Assembly: GCF_902706285.1 (NCBI RefSeq) | Contig: NZ_CACSKD010000024.1 | Span: 1 to 34,371 of the forward strand | Origin: Rhizobium sp. 18055 | Lineage (GTDB): Bacteria; Pseudomonadota; Alphaproteobacteria; Rhizobiales; Rhizobiaceae | Length of the DNA: 34,371 nucleotides | Reading direction: 5' to 3' | In this document: positions 1 to 7,800 of the stretch, piece by piece | How the letters are laid out: each line of letters begins with the position of its first letter | How positions within the stretch are numbered: the first letter of the stretch is position 1 | Notes under the pieces: generated by a model | What the model was told of the DNA's origin: nothing | The model's input: only the letters and a program-made list of their open reading frames with translations | The model's database searches: none | Made by a program: the position numbers and the translations under genes

Positions 1-97
1 TCAATATCGCCCGCCACACCTTTCACGGCGAATGGAACTATACAATCACCCAAAGACCGCCGAAAACGGAGCCGTAATTTATCGACGATTCCTTAGC
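1..97 (+). mobile_element. 3' end of an ISAzo13-like insertion sequence (left copy)
   Basis: The transposase reading frame enters at base 3 and stops at 75-77. It encodes the last 24 residues, including the motif ARHTFHGEWNYTI, which resembles the C-terminus of Rhodopirellula-type (ISAzo13, PF07592) DDE transposases. The same sequence, inverted, occurs at 34182-34278 with about six mismatches over 97 bases. Similarity stops abruptly after TTCCTTAGC (89-97), which I take as the IS end. The rest of the element lies outside the window, so completeness cannot be judged. Confidence 0.75.
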
Positions 98-180
98 AGA
101 TTTTCTGAGTTTGATTAGATCGTCAGACTGAAACCTCTGCGCTTCCTATGCCTTCAGCGAGGGTGGCGCGGGCCCAATGC

Positions 181-612
181 TCAATCGGCCTTTTCCAATC
201 GTGCCCAACGTGCCATCTCGCCGACAAAGCTCTCCGGGGCAGCCGACCTTTTTCCAGCAAGCGAAGCCAGAGCCTCGATCCGGGAAGAGGGCTGGCTGGC
301 CTCGACATTGCAAAACACGCGCATCAGCATCTCCATGACGGCTGCAACACGATCATCGGCGATCGAATAGTAGATTTGCCGCGATTCACGGCGCGTCTGC
401 ACAACACCCGCCTGACGCAGTTCGCCTAGCTGCTGCGACAGCGCCGGCTGCTTGAAATCCAGGTCCTCCTGGATCTCGCCGACAGACCTCTCCTTCTGGG
501 CGATATGGCACAGCAGCATCAAGCGACTGGGTGTGCTGAACAGCCGCATGAAGTCTGCAGCCTCAGCCGCCTTTTCCTGCATCGCCTCGAGTGAGGCTGT
601 AGCATCGATCAT
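181..612 (-). CDS. bigR: BigR-like ArsR-family sulfide/persulfide-responsive repressor
   Basis: This 143-residue ArsR/SmtB winged-helix protein has its recognition helix around residues 53-68 (FKQPALSQQLGELRQAG). It lacks an ArsR metal-binding CxC motif. It has Cys35 (in LMLLCHI) and Cys101 (in RVFCNVE), 66 residues apart, which is the spacing of the redox-switch cysteines of BigR/SqrR. In that family persulfide oxidises the pair and releases DNA. The start overlaps the stop of the upstream peroxiredoxin gene by 4 bases (ATGA), implying translational coupling. The divergent blh and SQR operon fits a BigR regulon, so it probably represses both directions from the 1260-1381 region. The family assignment is firm; the exact ligand is inferred. 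Confidence 0.88.
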   Translation of the reverse strand: MIDATASLEAMQEKAAEAADFMRLFSTPSRLMLLCHIAQKERSVGEIQEDLDFKQPALSQQLGELRQAGVVQTRRESRQIYYSIADDRVAAVMEMLMRVFCNVEASQPSSRIEALASLAGKRSAAPESFVGEMARWARLEKAD

Positions 613-1259
613 GCGCGGCGCTCCCGGTAATACCAGGACTGACCTTCAACCAGCTGCTCCGCATCCTGCATGGAAGATGCCGCAGGCTCGACGAGCGCGT
701 CGCCGGGATGCCAGCCTTCCGGCGTCAGGGCACATTCACGCTGCGACGTCTGCAGCGCTTCCACGAGCCGCAAAAGCTCTTCGACCGACCTGCCCACGTT
801 CATCGGATACCAGACGATGGCTCGGATGATACCTCCAGGGTCGATCACGTAGGTGGCACGAACGGTGCCGCTGCTTTCAGAGGAAGCATCCAGCATCCCG
901 TAGGCCTTCGCGATGACCATCGCTGAATCCTCGATCAACGGAAAGCCTACCTTAACACCGAAGCTGCGCTCGATATCGCGCAGCCAGGCTACGTGGGAGT
1001 AGAGGCTATCGACTGAAAGGCCGAGCAGATCACAGTTCAGCTTCGCGAACTGAGGGTGCGCTTTGGCCAGCGCGATGAACTCGCTCGTGCAGACCGACGT
1101 GAAGTCCGCGGGATGTGAAAAGAACATCACCCAACGGCCGCGATAATCTGACAGAGACACATCTCCGCTCGTTGAGCGCGCCGAGAAGCCAGGGGCCTTG
1201 TCATTCAAGCGGAGCGCAACTGCTGCCTTGGCTGTGTCTACACTCGTCATATCCATCAT
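609..1259 (-). CDS. AhpC/TSA-family peroxiredoxin (Prx6-like)
   Basis: The 216-residue protein has the peroxidatic-cysteine motif HPADFTSVCTSEF, with Cys57 as the likely peroxidatic residue. The C-terminal WYYRERRA resembles the long tail of the Prx6 group. Two further cysteines (in LNCDLLG and RECALTP) exist, but neither sits in a classic resolving motif, so a 1-Cys mechanism is the default guess. GAGGA precedes the start, which is one of two adjacent ATG codons. It is the first gene of the leftward bigR transcript, divergent from the sulfide-oxidation genes, so it probably removes peroxide or reactive sulfur species formed during sulfide oxidation. No signal peptide is visible, so it should be cytoplasmic. 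Confidence 0.88.
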   Translation of the reverse strand: MMDMTSVDTAKAAVALRLNDKAPGFSARSTSGDVSLSDYRGRWVMFFSHPADFTSVCTSEFIALAKAHPQFAKLNCDLLGLSVDSLYSHVAWLRDIERSFGVKVGFPLIEDSAMVIAKAYGMLDASSESSGTVRATYVIDPGGIIRAIVWYPMNVGRSVEELLRLVEALQTSQRECALTPEGWHPGDALVEPAASSMQDAEQLVEGQSWYYRERRA

Positions 1260-1381
1260 TGGTCCTCATCGTTCTCGGAACAGACTTGCTATAGCGAGAG
1301 CTCAGTTTCATCGCCACCGAAAATACACAGTTGCATTGTTAGTGTAAATATGTATTTTGAACTTATCGACAGGAGGCAAGT
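1260..1381. promoter_or_regulatory. Divergent promoter region with candidate BigR operator
   Basis: This 122-base region separates the leftward prx-bigR pair from the rightward blh operon. Its right half is AT-rich. It contains an inverted repeat TACAC (1324-1328) / GTGTA (1342-1346) and a near-perfect palindrome AAATATGTATTT (1346-1357) overlapping where a blh promoter should lie. Either could be the repressor site. A strong AGGAGG ribosome site at 1371-1376 precedes the blh ATG by 5 bases. No operator was matched to a database. Confidence 0.5.
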
Positions 1382-2320
1382 ATGGATCACCTTAATCTCG
1401 ACCCTCATCTTTCCCACGCAGCAGACATCGTTCGCAGCGCCACGGACAATGCAGCGTCACGCGCCGTTGTACGGTCATTCTTTGACCCTGCCACCTTCAC
1501 AATCAGCCATGTTGTAAGGGATTCATCATCTAACGCCTGCGCCATCATCGACAGCGTCCTCGACTATGATCCGGCCTCCGGGAGGACGATGAATGCTTCA
1601 GCCCAAGCACTGATTGATTACATAAAATCCGAAAGTCTCGAAGTGCAGTGGCTTCTTGAGACGCATGCGCATGCCGACCATTTGTCGGCGGCGCCGTTCC
1701 TGCAAAAGGAAATCGGCGGTCAGCTCGCCATCGGGCGCGAGATCATCCGCGTTCAGGAAGTGTTCGGGAAAATCTTCAATGCCGGCACGGAATTTCAGCG
1801 CGACGGAAGTCAGTTCGATCAGCTCTTCCAGGACGGCGACCGTTTCAAGATCGGCAATCTCGACGCAACGGTCCTGCATGTGCCGGGTCACACGCCGGCA
1901 TGTCTTGCTTACGTCGTCGGTGACGCCGTTTTTCCGGGTGACACCATGTTCATGCCGGATTACGGCACGGCGCGCTGCGACTTCCCGGGCGGCGATGCCC
2001 GCACGCTATACAGATCCATCAAGCGCCTGACACAATTGCCGGACGAGGCGCGGATGTTCATGTGCCACGACTACAAAGCGCCAGGCCGTGACGATTATGC
2101 CTGGGAAACGACAGTCGGCGCCGAGCGCGCAAGCAATGTCCATGTTCATGACGGTGTCAGCGAAGACGAGTTCGTCGCGATGCGCAACGCGCGCGATGCG
2201 ACGCTCTCGATGCCGAAACTGATCCTGCCTTCGGTTCAGGTGAACATGCGTGGTGGACAGATGCCACCCGCCGAAGACAACGGCGTCCAGTATCTGAAGA
2301 TCCCTGTGAATGCGCTGTAG
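1382..2320 (+). CDS. blh: MBL-fold persulfide dioxygenase-like hydrolase (Blh)
   Basis: The 312-residue metallo-beta-lactamase-fold protein has the metal motif HAHADH at residues 95-100, followed by GHTPAC, FPGDTMF and MCHDY, the set seen in ETHE1/Blh-type enzymes. The late motif SVQVNMRGGQMPP is also typical of the bacterial Blh/PDO group. These non-heme iron enzymes oxidise glutathione persulfide to sulfite in the cytoplasm. The partner genes fit: SQR makes the persulfide and a TauE-type protein may export the sulfite. Upstream is a consensus AGGAGG site. It heads the rightward operon and faces bigR, as in Agrobacterium and Xylella. Unlike some Blh proteins it carries no DUF442 domain, which here is fused to the SQR instead. 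Confidence 0.9.
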   Translation: MDHLNLDPHLSHAADIVRSATDNAASRAVVRSFFDPATFTISHVVRDSSSNACAIIDSVLDYDPASGRTMNASAQALIDYIKSESLEVQWLLETHAHADHLSAAPFLQKEIGGQLAIGREIIRVQEVFGKIFNAGTEFQRDGSQFDQLFQDGDRFKIGNLDATVLHVPGHTPACLAYVVGDAVFPGDTMFMPDYGTARCDFPGGDARTLYRSIKRLTQLPDEARMFMCHDYKAPGRDDYAWETTVGAERASNVHVHDGVSEDEFVAMRNARDATLSMPKLILPSVQVNMRGGQMPPAEDNGVQYLKIPVNAL

Positions 2321-2335
2321 GAAGCTGGCCCTGCC

Positions 2336-2764
2336 ATGTCGAACCTCAATATTGTTTGGCCGCTTTCGGGCGGCCTCCTGATCGGTCTTTCGGCGGCGCT
2401 CTATCTGCTGCTGAATGGCCGCATCGCCGGGATATCTGGACTGACCGCGTCAGCCTTCGGTTGGACAGGAGCTGGGATAAGCCCGCTTGGCCTTGGCTTT
2501 CTTGCCGGCATCCTGTCAGGAGCCGCAGTCGCATTTGCGTGGATCCGCCACGCGAACCTTTCGATCACATCGTCTCCCGCCCTCCTGATCATCGGCGGGC
2601 TTCTGGTCGGCTTTGGGACCCGCCTTGGATCGGGATGTACCAGTGGCCATGGCGTCTGCGGTCTGGCCCGGCTGTCGCCACGCTCCATGGTCGCGACGGC
2701 CACGTTCATGATCATGGCTGCGATGACCGTCTTCGCTGTTCGCCATTTTGTCGGAGGGCTGTGA
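2336..2764 (+). CDS. YeeE/YedE-family membrane protein (first half-size unit)
   Basis: The 142-residue protein is very hydrophobic, with four to five predicted membrane segments, and carries the DUF395/sulf_transp signature GSGCTSGHGVCGL near residues 98-110. Family members move thiosulfate or other sulfur species through the inner membrane using conserved cysteines. This is a half-size form, so it probably pairs with the protein encoded immediately downstream. The stop codon overlaps the next start by one base (TGATG). Fifteen bases separate it from blh, so the two are co-transcribed. The transported species is inferred. Confidence 0.85.
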   Translation: MSNLNIVWPLSGGLLIGLSAALYLLLNGRIAGISGLTASAFGWTGAGISPLGLGFLAGILSGAAVAFAWIRHANLSITSSPALLIIGGLLVGFGTRLGSGCTSGHGVCGLARLSPRSMVATATFMIMAAMTVFAVRHFVGGL

Positions 2765-3204
2765 TGATGTATCGGGTTTTCGCTTCGATTCTCTGCGGCA
2801 TACTGTTCGGTATCGGGCTGGTCATCTCCGACATGGTCAATCCCGGACGCGTACTCGCCTTCCTGAACGTAACCGGAGCATGGGACCCCTCGCTTGCTTT
2901 TGTCATGGGCGGGGCGCTCATCCCGTCTTCCATTGCCTACGTGATCAAGCGCCGCCGCAGCCGCCCTGTCCTGGAAAGCAAGTTTCACGTTCCCGAAAAT
3001 CGAACAATCGATGTCTCCCTTGTGGGTGGGGCAACCCTTTTTGGAGTCGGCTGGGGGCTTGTCGGCCTCTGCCCCGGCCCCGCCATCGCATCCCTCGTAA
3101 CAGGCCGCTGGGAGGCGGTCCTTTTCGCAGCAGCGATGCTCGTTGGCATGTTTGCCCATCGCATCGTCACTTCGCCGCGCAATGCCCCGCGCGCCGCTTA
3201 CTGA
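2764..3204 (+). CDS. YeeE/YedE-type membrane protein (DUF6691-like, second half-size unit)
   Basis: The ATG at 2764 overlaps the previous stop and gives a 146-residue protein beginning MMYRVFAS. It has about four hydrophobic segments and the motif GLVGLCPGPAI, which supplies the single cysteine expected in this half of the split transporter. Together with its neighbour it likely rebuilds a full-length YeeE-like sulfur transporter. The reading frame is open far upstream, but those residues are antisense-like shadow sequence, so the internal ATG is the real start. Confidence 0.83.
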   Translation: MMYRVFASILCGILFGIGLVISDMVNPGRVLAFLNVTGAWDPSLAFVMGGALIPSSIAYVIKRRRSRPVLESKFHVPENRTIDVSLVGGATLFGVGWGLVGLCPGPAIASLVTGRWEAVLFAAAMLVGMFAHRIVTSPRNAPRAAY

Positions 3205-3218
3205 GGAGGAGTTTTCTC

Positions 3219-4910
3219 ATGGATATCCGCAAGATCGACGACAGCATTAGCGTATCGCCCCAGATCAAACTTGACGACGCCCATGAGCTGGCGCGGCTTG
3301 GCTTCAAGTCCATCATATCGAACCGGCCTGATGGCGAGGAGAATGGTCAGCCAACCGCAGACATGTTGTGCATGGCCGCCGAAGCTGCCGGTCTGGACTT
3401 TCGGCACATCCCGGTCGTCGCGCCCGATATCGGTGATCGCGACATCGCACTTTTTGGCGAAGCCATGAAAGACCTTCCCAAGCCCGTCCTCGCCTTCTGT
3501 CGATCCGGCACCCGGGCGGCGACGCTCTGGGCGCTCTCACAGGCGCCTTCCCTTGGCGAAGACGCTGCCCTTTCGGCCACAAAGGCTGCCGGCTACGACT
3601 TGTCGCAGCTTCGGACCCGTCTGTCTTCGACGTCCAGTGCCGAGAATATGAGCGCGACAGACGCAAAGTCTTCGACAGCCTGTGACGTTCTAATCGTCGG
3701 CGCTGGTGCTGCAGGCATCGCGACAGCTGCCAGCCTTTTGAAGCGTCGAAAATGCCTTAACATCGTCCTCGTCGATCCCTCCGAACGTCATGCCTACCAA
3801 CCCGGCTGGACCATGGTCGGAGGCGGGATCTTCAAGCCCGAGGATACAGTCCGGCCTATGCGGGATCTGATCCCAGACGGCGTCAAGTGGGAAAAGGCTT
3901 CGGTCGCCGCATTCGAACCGGATCATCATCGTGTCGTTCTGTCGGACGGTCGTCGCATCAGCTATCGCATGCTGGTTGCCGCTCCTGGGATCAAGCTGAA
4001 TTGGTCAGCCATAGAAGGCTTGGAGGATACGCTCGGCCGAAATGGCGTCACCTCCAACTATCGCTACGATACTGCCCCCTATACCTGGTCACTGGTCCAG
4101 AACCTGAAGGGAGGACGGGCGCTCTTCACCCAGCCGCCCATGCCGATCAAATGCGCCGGTGCTCCGCAAAAAGCGATGTATCTGTCGGGCGACCACTGGC
4201 ACCGTATGGGCAGGATCAACGAGATTTCGATCCAGTTCCACAATGCCGGGCCGGTCCTGTTCGGCGTCAAGGACTATGTGCCGGCGCTGATGGAGTATGT
4301 GAAAAAGTATCGCGCCAACCTGAACTTCGGATCAAAGCTCCTTGCGGTGGATGGGTCGCGAAAGGAGGCTCGGTTTGCCAACACGGCAGCCGATGGCACT
4401 GTCACTGATGAGACCGTCAGTTTCGACATGATCCATGTCTGTCCGCCGCAGGTCGCTCCCGACTTTATCCGCGACAGTCCGCTCTCCAACGAGGCCGGCT
4501 GGATCGAGGTCGATGAGGCAAGCCTGCAGCACAAACGTTATCCGAATGTGTTCTCGCTTGGAGATGCGGCCGGCACGTCAAATGCCAAGACCGCCGCAGC
4601 AGCCCGCAAGCAGGCACCAGTCGTTGCGGAAAATGTCCTGGCCGTACTCGATGGCAAGTCTATGCCCGCCGCCTATGACGGGTATGGGTCCTGTCCGCTG
4701 ACGGTCGAGCGCGGCAAGATCGTGCTCGCCGAATTTGGCTACGGCGGCAAACTGCTACCGACGTTCCCGACCTGGATTATCGACGGCACCAAACCATCGA
4801 GCCTTGCCTGGTATCTGAAAGCCGAAGCGCTGCCGCCGATCTACTGGCACGGCATGCTGAAGGGTCGCGAGTGGCTGGTCAGTCCAGACCTCAAGAAGAC
4901 AGCTGCCTAA
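3219..4910 (+). CDS. Fused DUF442 sulfurtransferase/phosphatase-like domain and sulfide:quinone oxidoreductase
   Basis: The protein has 563 residues in two parts. Residues 1-135 form a TIGR01244/DUF442 domain with the active-site loop CRSGTR (Cys94), resembling rhodanese and PTP loops. Residues 153-563 form an SQR-like flavoprotein: FAD motif VGAGAAG (159-165), and redox cysteines Cys311 (PIKCAGAP) and Cys407 (HVCPPQ). The C-terminal motif SLGDAAGTSNAKTAAA is typical of the family. SQR oxidises sulfide at the membrane, passes electrons to quinone and produces persulfide or polysulfide. The fused sulfurtransferase could pass the sulfane sulfur onward to thiols. AGGAGG at 3205-3210 supports the start. 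Fusion of these two activities is known in rhizobia and pseudomonads. Confidence 0.9.
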   Translation: MDIRKIDDSISVSPQIKLDDAHELARLGFKSIISNRPDGEENGQPTADMLCMAAEAAGLDFRHIPVVAPDIGDRDIALFGEAMKDLPKPVLAFCRSGTRAATLWALSQAPSLGEDAALSATKAAGYDLSQLRTRLSSTSSAENMSATDAKSSTACDVLIVGAGAAGIATAASLLKRRKCLNIVLVDPSERHAYQPGWTMVGGGIFKPEDTVRPMRDLIPDGVKWEKASVAAFEPDHHRVVLSDGRRISYRMLVAAPGIKLNWSAIEGLEDTLGRNGVTSNYRYDTAPYTWSLVQNLKGGRALFTQPPMPIKCAGAPQKAMYLSGDHWHRMGRINEISIQFHNAGPVLFGVKDYVPALMEYVKKYRANLNFGSKLLAVDGSRKEARFANTAADGTVTDETVSFDMIHVCPPQVAPDFIRDSPLSNEAGWIEVDEASLQHKRYPNVFSLGDAAGTSNAKTAAAARKQAPVVAENVLAVLDGKSMPAAYDGYGSCPLTVERGKIVLAEFGYGGKLLPTFPTWIIDGTKPSSLAWYLKAEALPPIYWHGMLKGREWLVSPDLKKTAA

Positions 4911-4921
4911 GGACTGAGACA

Positions 4922-5719
4922 ATGAACATGATGCTTGATCCGCTACAATACGGTCTTGGCGCAGTCTCCGGGGGACTGGTCGGCTTCACGCTCGGCCTGT
5001 TTGGCGGTGGCGGCTCGATCCTGGCTGTGCCGTTGATGGTCTACGTTGTTGGCGTCCCGAGCGCACATATGGCAATCGGCACCAGCGCGTTTGCAGTCGC
5101 CGCAAATGCCTTCACCAATCTTCTCGGCCATGCCCGTCTCGGCAATGTGAAATGGCGCTGCGCCGGCATCTACAGCATCACCGGGATCGTCGGCGCCTTT
5201 GTCGGCTCCACCTTCGGCAAGATGGTGGATGGACAGAAATTGCTCATCCTGTTCGCTTTGCTGATGCTGGTCGTCGGCGTCCTGATGTTTCGCAAGCGCG
5301 GCGCACAAGGCAATCCGGGTGCCCAGTGCTCGCGCGAGAACGTCCACAAGGTCGCCGGCTTTGGCGGCCTTACAGGCATCTTCTCAGGATTTTTTGGTAT
5401 TGGCGGCGGCTTTCTGATCGTGCCGGGTCTGATCGCCTCGACGAATATGCCGATCCTCTATGCGATCGGCTCTTCACTTGTTGCGGTCACCGCATTCGGT
5501 CTGACGACCGCACTGAACTATGCGTTTTCCGGTTACGTCGACTGGCTGCTCGCAGCAGTCTTCATCGCCGGCGGTATCTTCGGGGGCTTTGCCGGCTCCT
5601 ATCTCGCAAAACGACTGTCGGCGAAGAAGGGGACACTCAACAGCCTTTTTGCCACACTGATTTTTGTCGTTGCGGCCTATATGCTTTATAAAAGCATTGG
5701 CCCGGCGATGCACGCCTGA
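4922..5719 (+). CDS. TauE/SafE-family sulfite/anion exporter
   Basis: The 265-residue integral membrane protein has about eight hydrophobic segments and two homologous halves. Each half begins with a glycine-rich turn (GLFGGGGSILAVP near residue 22 and GFFGIGGGFLIVP near 160), the TauE/SafE (DUF81) signature. The family exports sulfite, sulfoacetate and related anions. Placed after persulfide dioxygenase and SQR, sulfite is the expected substrate. Start ATG 4922 follows AAGGA at 4909-4913, 11 bases after the SQR stop. It is unrelated in detail to the second TauE-type gene at 10716, which belongs to the taurine module. Confidence 0.88.
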   Translation: MNMMLDPLQYGLGAVSGGLVGFTLGLFGGGGSILAVPLMVYVVGVPSAHMAIGTSAFAVAANAFTNLLGHARLGNVKWRCAGIYSITGIVGAFVGSTFGKMVDGQKLLILFALLMLVVGVLMFRKRGAQGNPGAQCSRENVHKVAGFGGLTGIFSGFFGIGGGFLIVPGLIASTNMPILYAIGSSLVAVTAFGLTTALNYAFSGYVDWLLAAVFIAGGIFGGFAGSYLAKRLSAKKGTLNSLFATLIFVVAAYMLYKSIGPAMHA

Positions 5720-5740
5720 CGCTCAATCGCTGGCGTTTCC

Positions 5741-7056
5741 ATGTTCGAGCATTTCGACGCGGTCGTCCTTGCCCGCATGCAGTTCGCCTTTACGGTCTCG
5801 GCGCATATCATCTTTCCGGCCTTTTCAATCGGCACGGCGAGCTACCTGTTCGTGCTCGAAGCGCTGTATCTAAAGATCAAGCGTGAGGTCTATCTGGAAC
5901 TCTTCAATTTCTGGAAAACGATCTTTGCCGTCGTCTTCGGCACGGGCGTCGTCTCCGGCATTGTCATGTCCTACCAGTTTGGCACCAACTGGGCTGTCTT
6001 TTCCGACAAGGCAGGCCCGGTCATCGGTCCGCTGATGGGCTACGAGGTTCTGACGGCTTTCTTTCTGGAGGCAGGGTTCCTCGGCGTCATGCTGTTCGGG
6101 CGGGAGCGGGTCGACCCCGGCTTGCATTTATTCGCGACCGGCATGGTCGCCCTCGGTACGCTGATCTCCGCCACCTGGATCCTTGCTGTGAACTCCTGGA
6201 TGCAGACACCGGCCGGTTTCGGCATGAACGACAAGGGGCAGTTCATCCCCGTCGACTGGTGGGCAGTGATCTTCAATCCGTCTTTCCCCTATCGTCTCGC
6301 CCACATGGTTCTCGCCGCCTACCTCACCACGGCCTTCGTGGTTGGCGCGGTAGGCGCCTGGCATTTGCTTCGGCGCACCGCGCCTCTGCGCGCCTACACG
6401 ATGTTCTCGATGGCGATGTGGATGGCCGCCATCGTAGCACCGATCCAGATCCTGGCTGGCGATGCTCATGGTCTCAACACGCTCGAGCATCAGCCCGCCA
6501 AGGTCATGGCGATGGAAGGGCATTTCGACAGCCATCCGGATGGCGCGCCGCTTATTCTGTTCGGTTTGCCCAATCAGGCGGAAAAGCGCGTCGATTATGC
6601 GATCGAGATTCCAAAACTTTCCAGCCTCATCCTCAAGCATGGTCTGAACGAGTCACTCGCCGGGCTCGACACGATCCCTGACGATAAGGAGCCGCCGGTT
6701 GCGATCGTTTTCTGGTCCTTCCGCATCATGGTCGCGATCGGCTTCGCGATGCTGGGCATCGGCATCTGGTCACTGTTCTGTCGCTACCGCGGGACGTTGA
6801 ACTCGAATGTATGGCTGCAGCGGGCGGCGGTCGCCATGGGTCCTGCCGGCTTTGTTGCAGTTCTGGCCGGTTGGGTTACCACGGAAGTCGGTCGACAGCC
6901 TTATACGATCTATGGCCATCTGCTGACGTCTCAGTCTCAGTCTCAGTCGCACTCGCCGATTGCCGCCCCCGCCGTTGCAACGTCACTTATCGCCTTCGTC
7001 ATCGTCTATTTCTTCGTGTTCGGAGCGGGTACGTTCTATATCCTTCGGCTGATGGC
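5741..7056 (+). pseudogene. cydA: Cytochrome bd/CIO-type ubiquinol oxidase subunit I, 3'-truncated
   Basis: About 439 residues match CydA/CioA. MQFAFTVSAHIIFPAFSIG holds an N-terminal heme-ligand region, FFLEAGFLGVMLFG and the VTTEVGRQPY segment follow, and the Q-loop is short, as in cyanide-insensitive oxidases. A bd oxidase tolerant of sulfide would fit the operon. After FYILRLMA the similarity ends, and the frame runs on to 7249 through sequence that is antisense to an MltF-like gene. The last 20-30 residues and the whole of subunit II (cydB) are missing. The segment LLTSQSQSQSHSPI contains a hexanucleotide expansion. Without subunit II the enzyme is probably inactive unless a partner is encoded elsewhere. 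Confidence 0.82.
6928..6948 (+). repeat. GTCTCA hexanucleotide tandem repeat
   Basis: Three perfect copies of GTCTCA (6928-6945) plus a partial fourth lie in frame inside the cydA remnant and encode Ser-Gln repeats (SQSQSQS). The unit is six bases, so changes in copy number would not shift the frame. Confidence 0.8.
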
Positions 7057-7573
7057 GCACGAAGACCTCCTTGCCGCCAAGATCCTCGGGGGAAATGATC
7101 GGCGTCGATGGCGTGGACGGCCCCGTAACGAGCACCTCGCTTGCGCCATCGTAGAGCGGATCCGTGAAGTCGACCTGCTTGAGACGCGATGGCGTGATCG
7201 TCAGGTTCGCCATGACCATGTCCCCAAATCCGGCGTTCAAAGACGATAACAGGCTGTCGCGCTGCACGGGAATAAAGGCGATCCGGATGCGCTTGATCTC
7301 CTTTGTCCGGTCCTTGTTCAGCACCCTTTCGAGTTCGTTGCCCAAGTCGACCGCGGTGCCGTAGGCGCGTCCCCTGTCGACGAAATAGAGGGTCTTGCTG
7401 AACGGTACGATGACGCGCACCAGCCGGCGCTTCTGCATAGCGTCGAAATCACCGGTCCGCGCCTTGATCAACTGATCCCTGGCCATCGCCGGGTCGAATG
7501 TCGACCCAAGGATATTCAGGCAAACCAGGAAAAATGCAGCGATGAAATAGAGGGCTGATTTCCGTCCGCGCAT
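7056..7573 (-). pseudogene. MltF-like lytic transglycosylase N-terminal (solute-binding-type) domain, 3'-truncated
   Basis: The ATG at 7573 begins MRGRKSALYF, a signal-peptide-like stretch ending near PAMA. It continues into an SBP_bac_3-type domain typical of MltF proteins: LVRVIVPFSKTLYFVDRGR, GDMVMANLTITPSRLKQVDF and DLGGKEVFVR. About 172 residues remain. The C-terminal half of the binding domain and the catalytic lysozyme-like domain are gone. Past FVR the frame reads antisense cydA codons to a stop at 6983. The gene was therefore cut by the same event that cut cydA. It is very likely non-functional. Confidence 0.78.
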
Positions 7574-7800
7574 CGCAATCTCCCACCAGGTCAGGGCATC
7601 ATGATGCAGCAGGATAGTTCGGCGCAGAAGTACGTTACAGTAACATCCCGAGAGCATGTCGCCCCCTTGATAGTGCCCTTGCATGGGCTGGAATCGCAGG
7701 CGCGACGGTCGGCGCACCACGCCTGCATCCGTGACAGCTCGGAGCAGTTCGTGATCTCCGCTTCGGCCTCGGGTCGAGCGCGGCGATCATGGGCGGAGCT
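7574..7800. other. Intergenic remnant between MltF-like pseudogene and tauC
   Basis: These 227 bases hold no gene I can support. They should contain the former promoter of the MltF-like gene. A perfect 11-base palindrome GTTACAGTAAC sits at 7634-7644. A short inverted repeat GCCC/GGGC around 7677-7690 could form a weak hairpin. Nothing resembles a strong terminator for the tauABC transcript. Confidence 0.4.

Noticed and set aside
2401..3159. A 252-codon minus-strand frame across the two YeeE-like genes
   Set aside because: The plus strand encodes two coupled membrane proteins with family motifs; the minus frame is a charged, low-complexity shadow.
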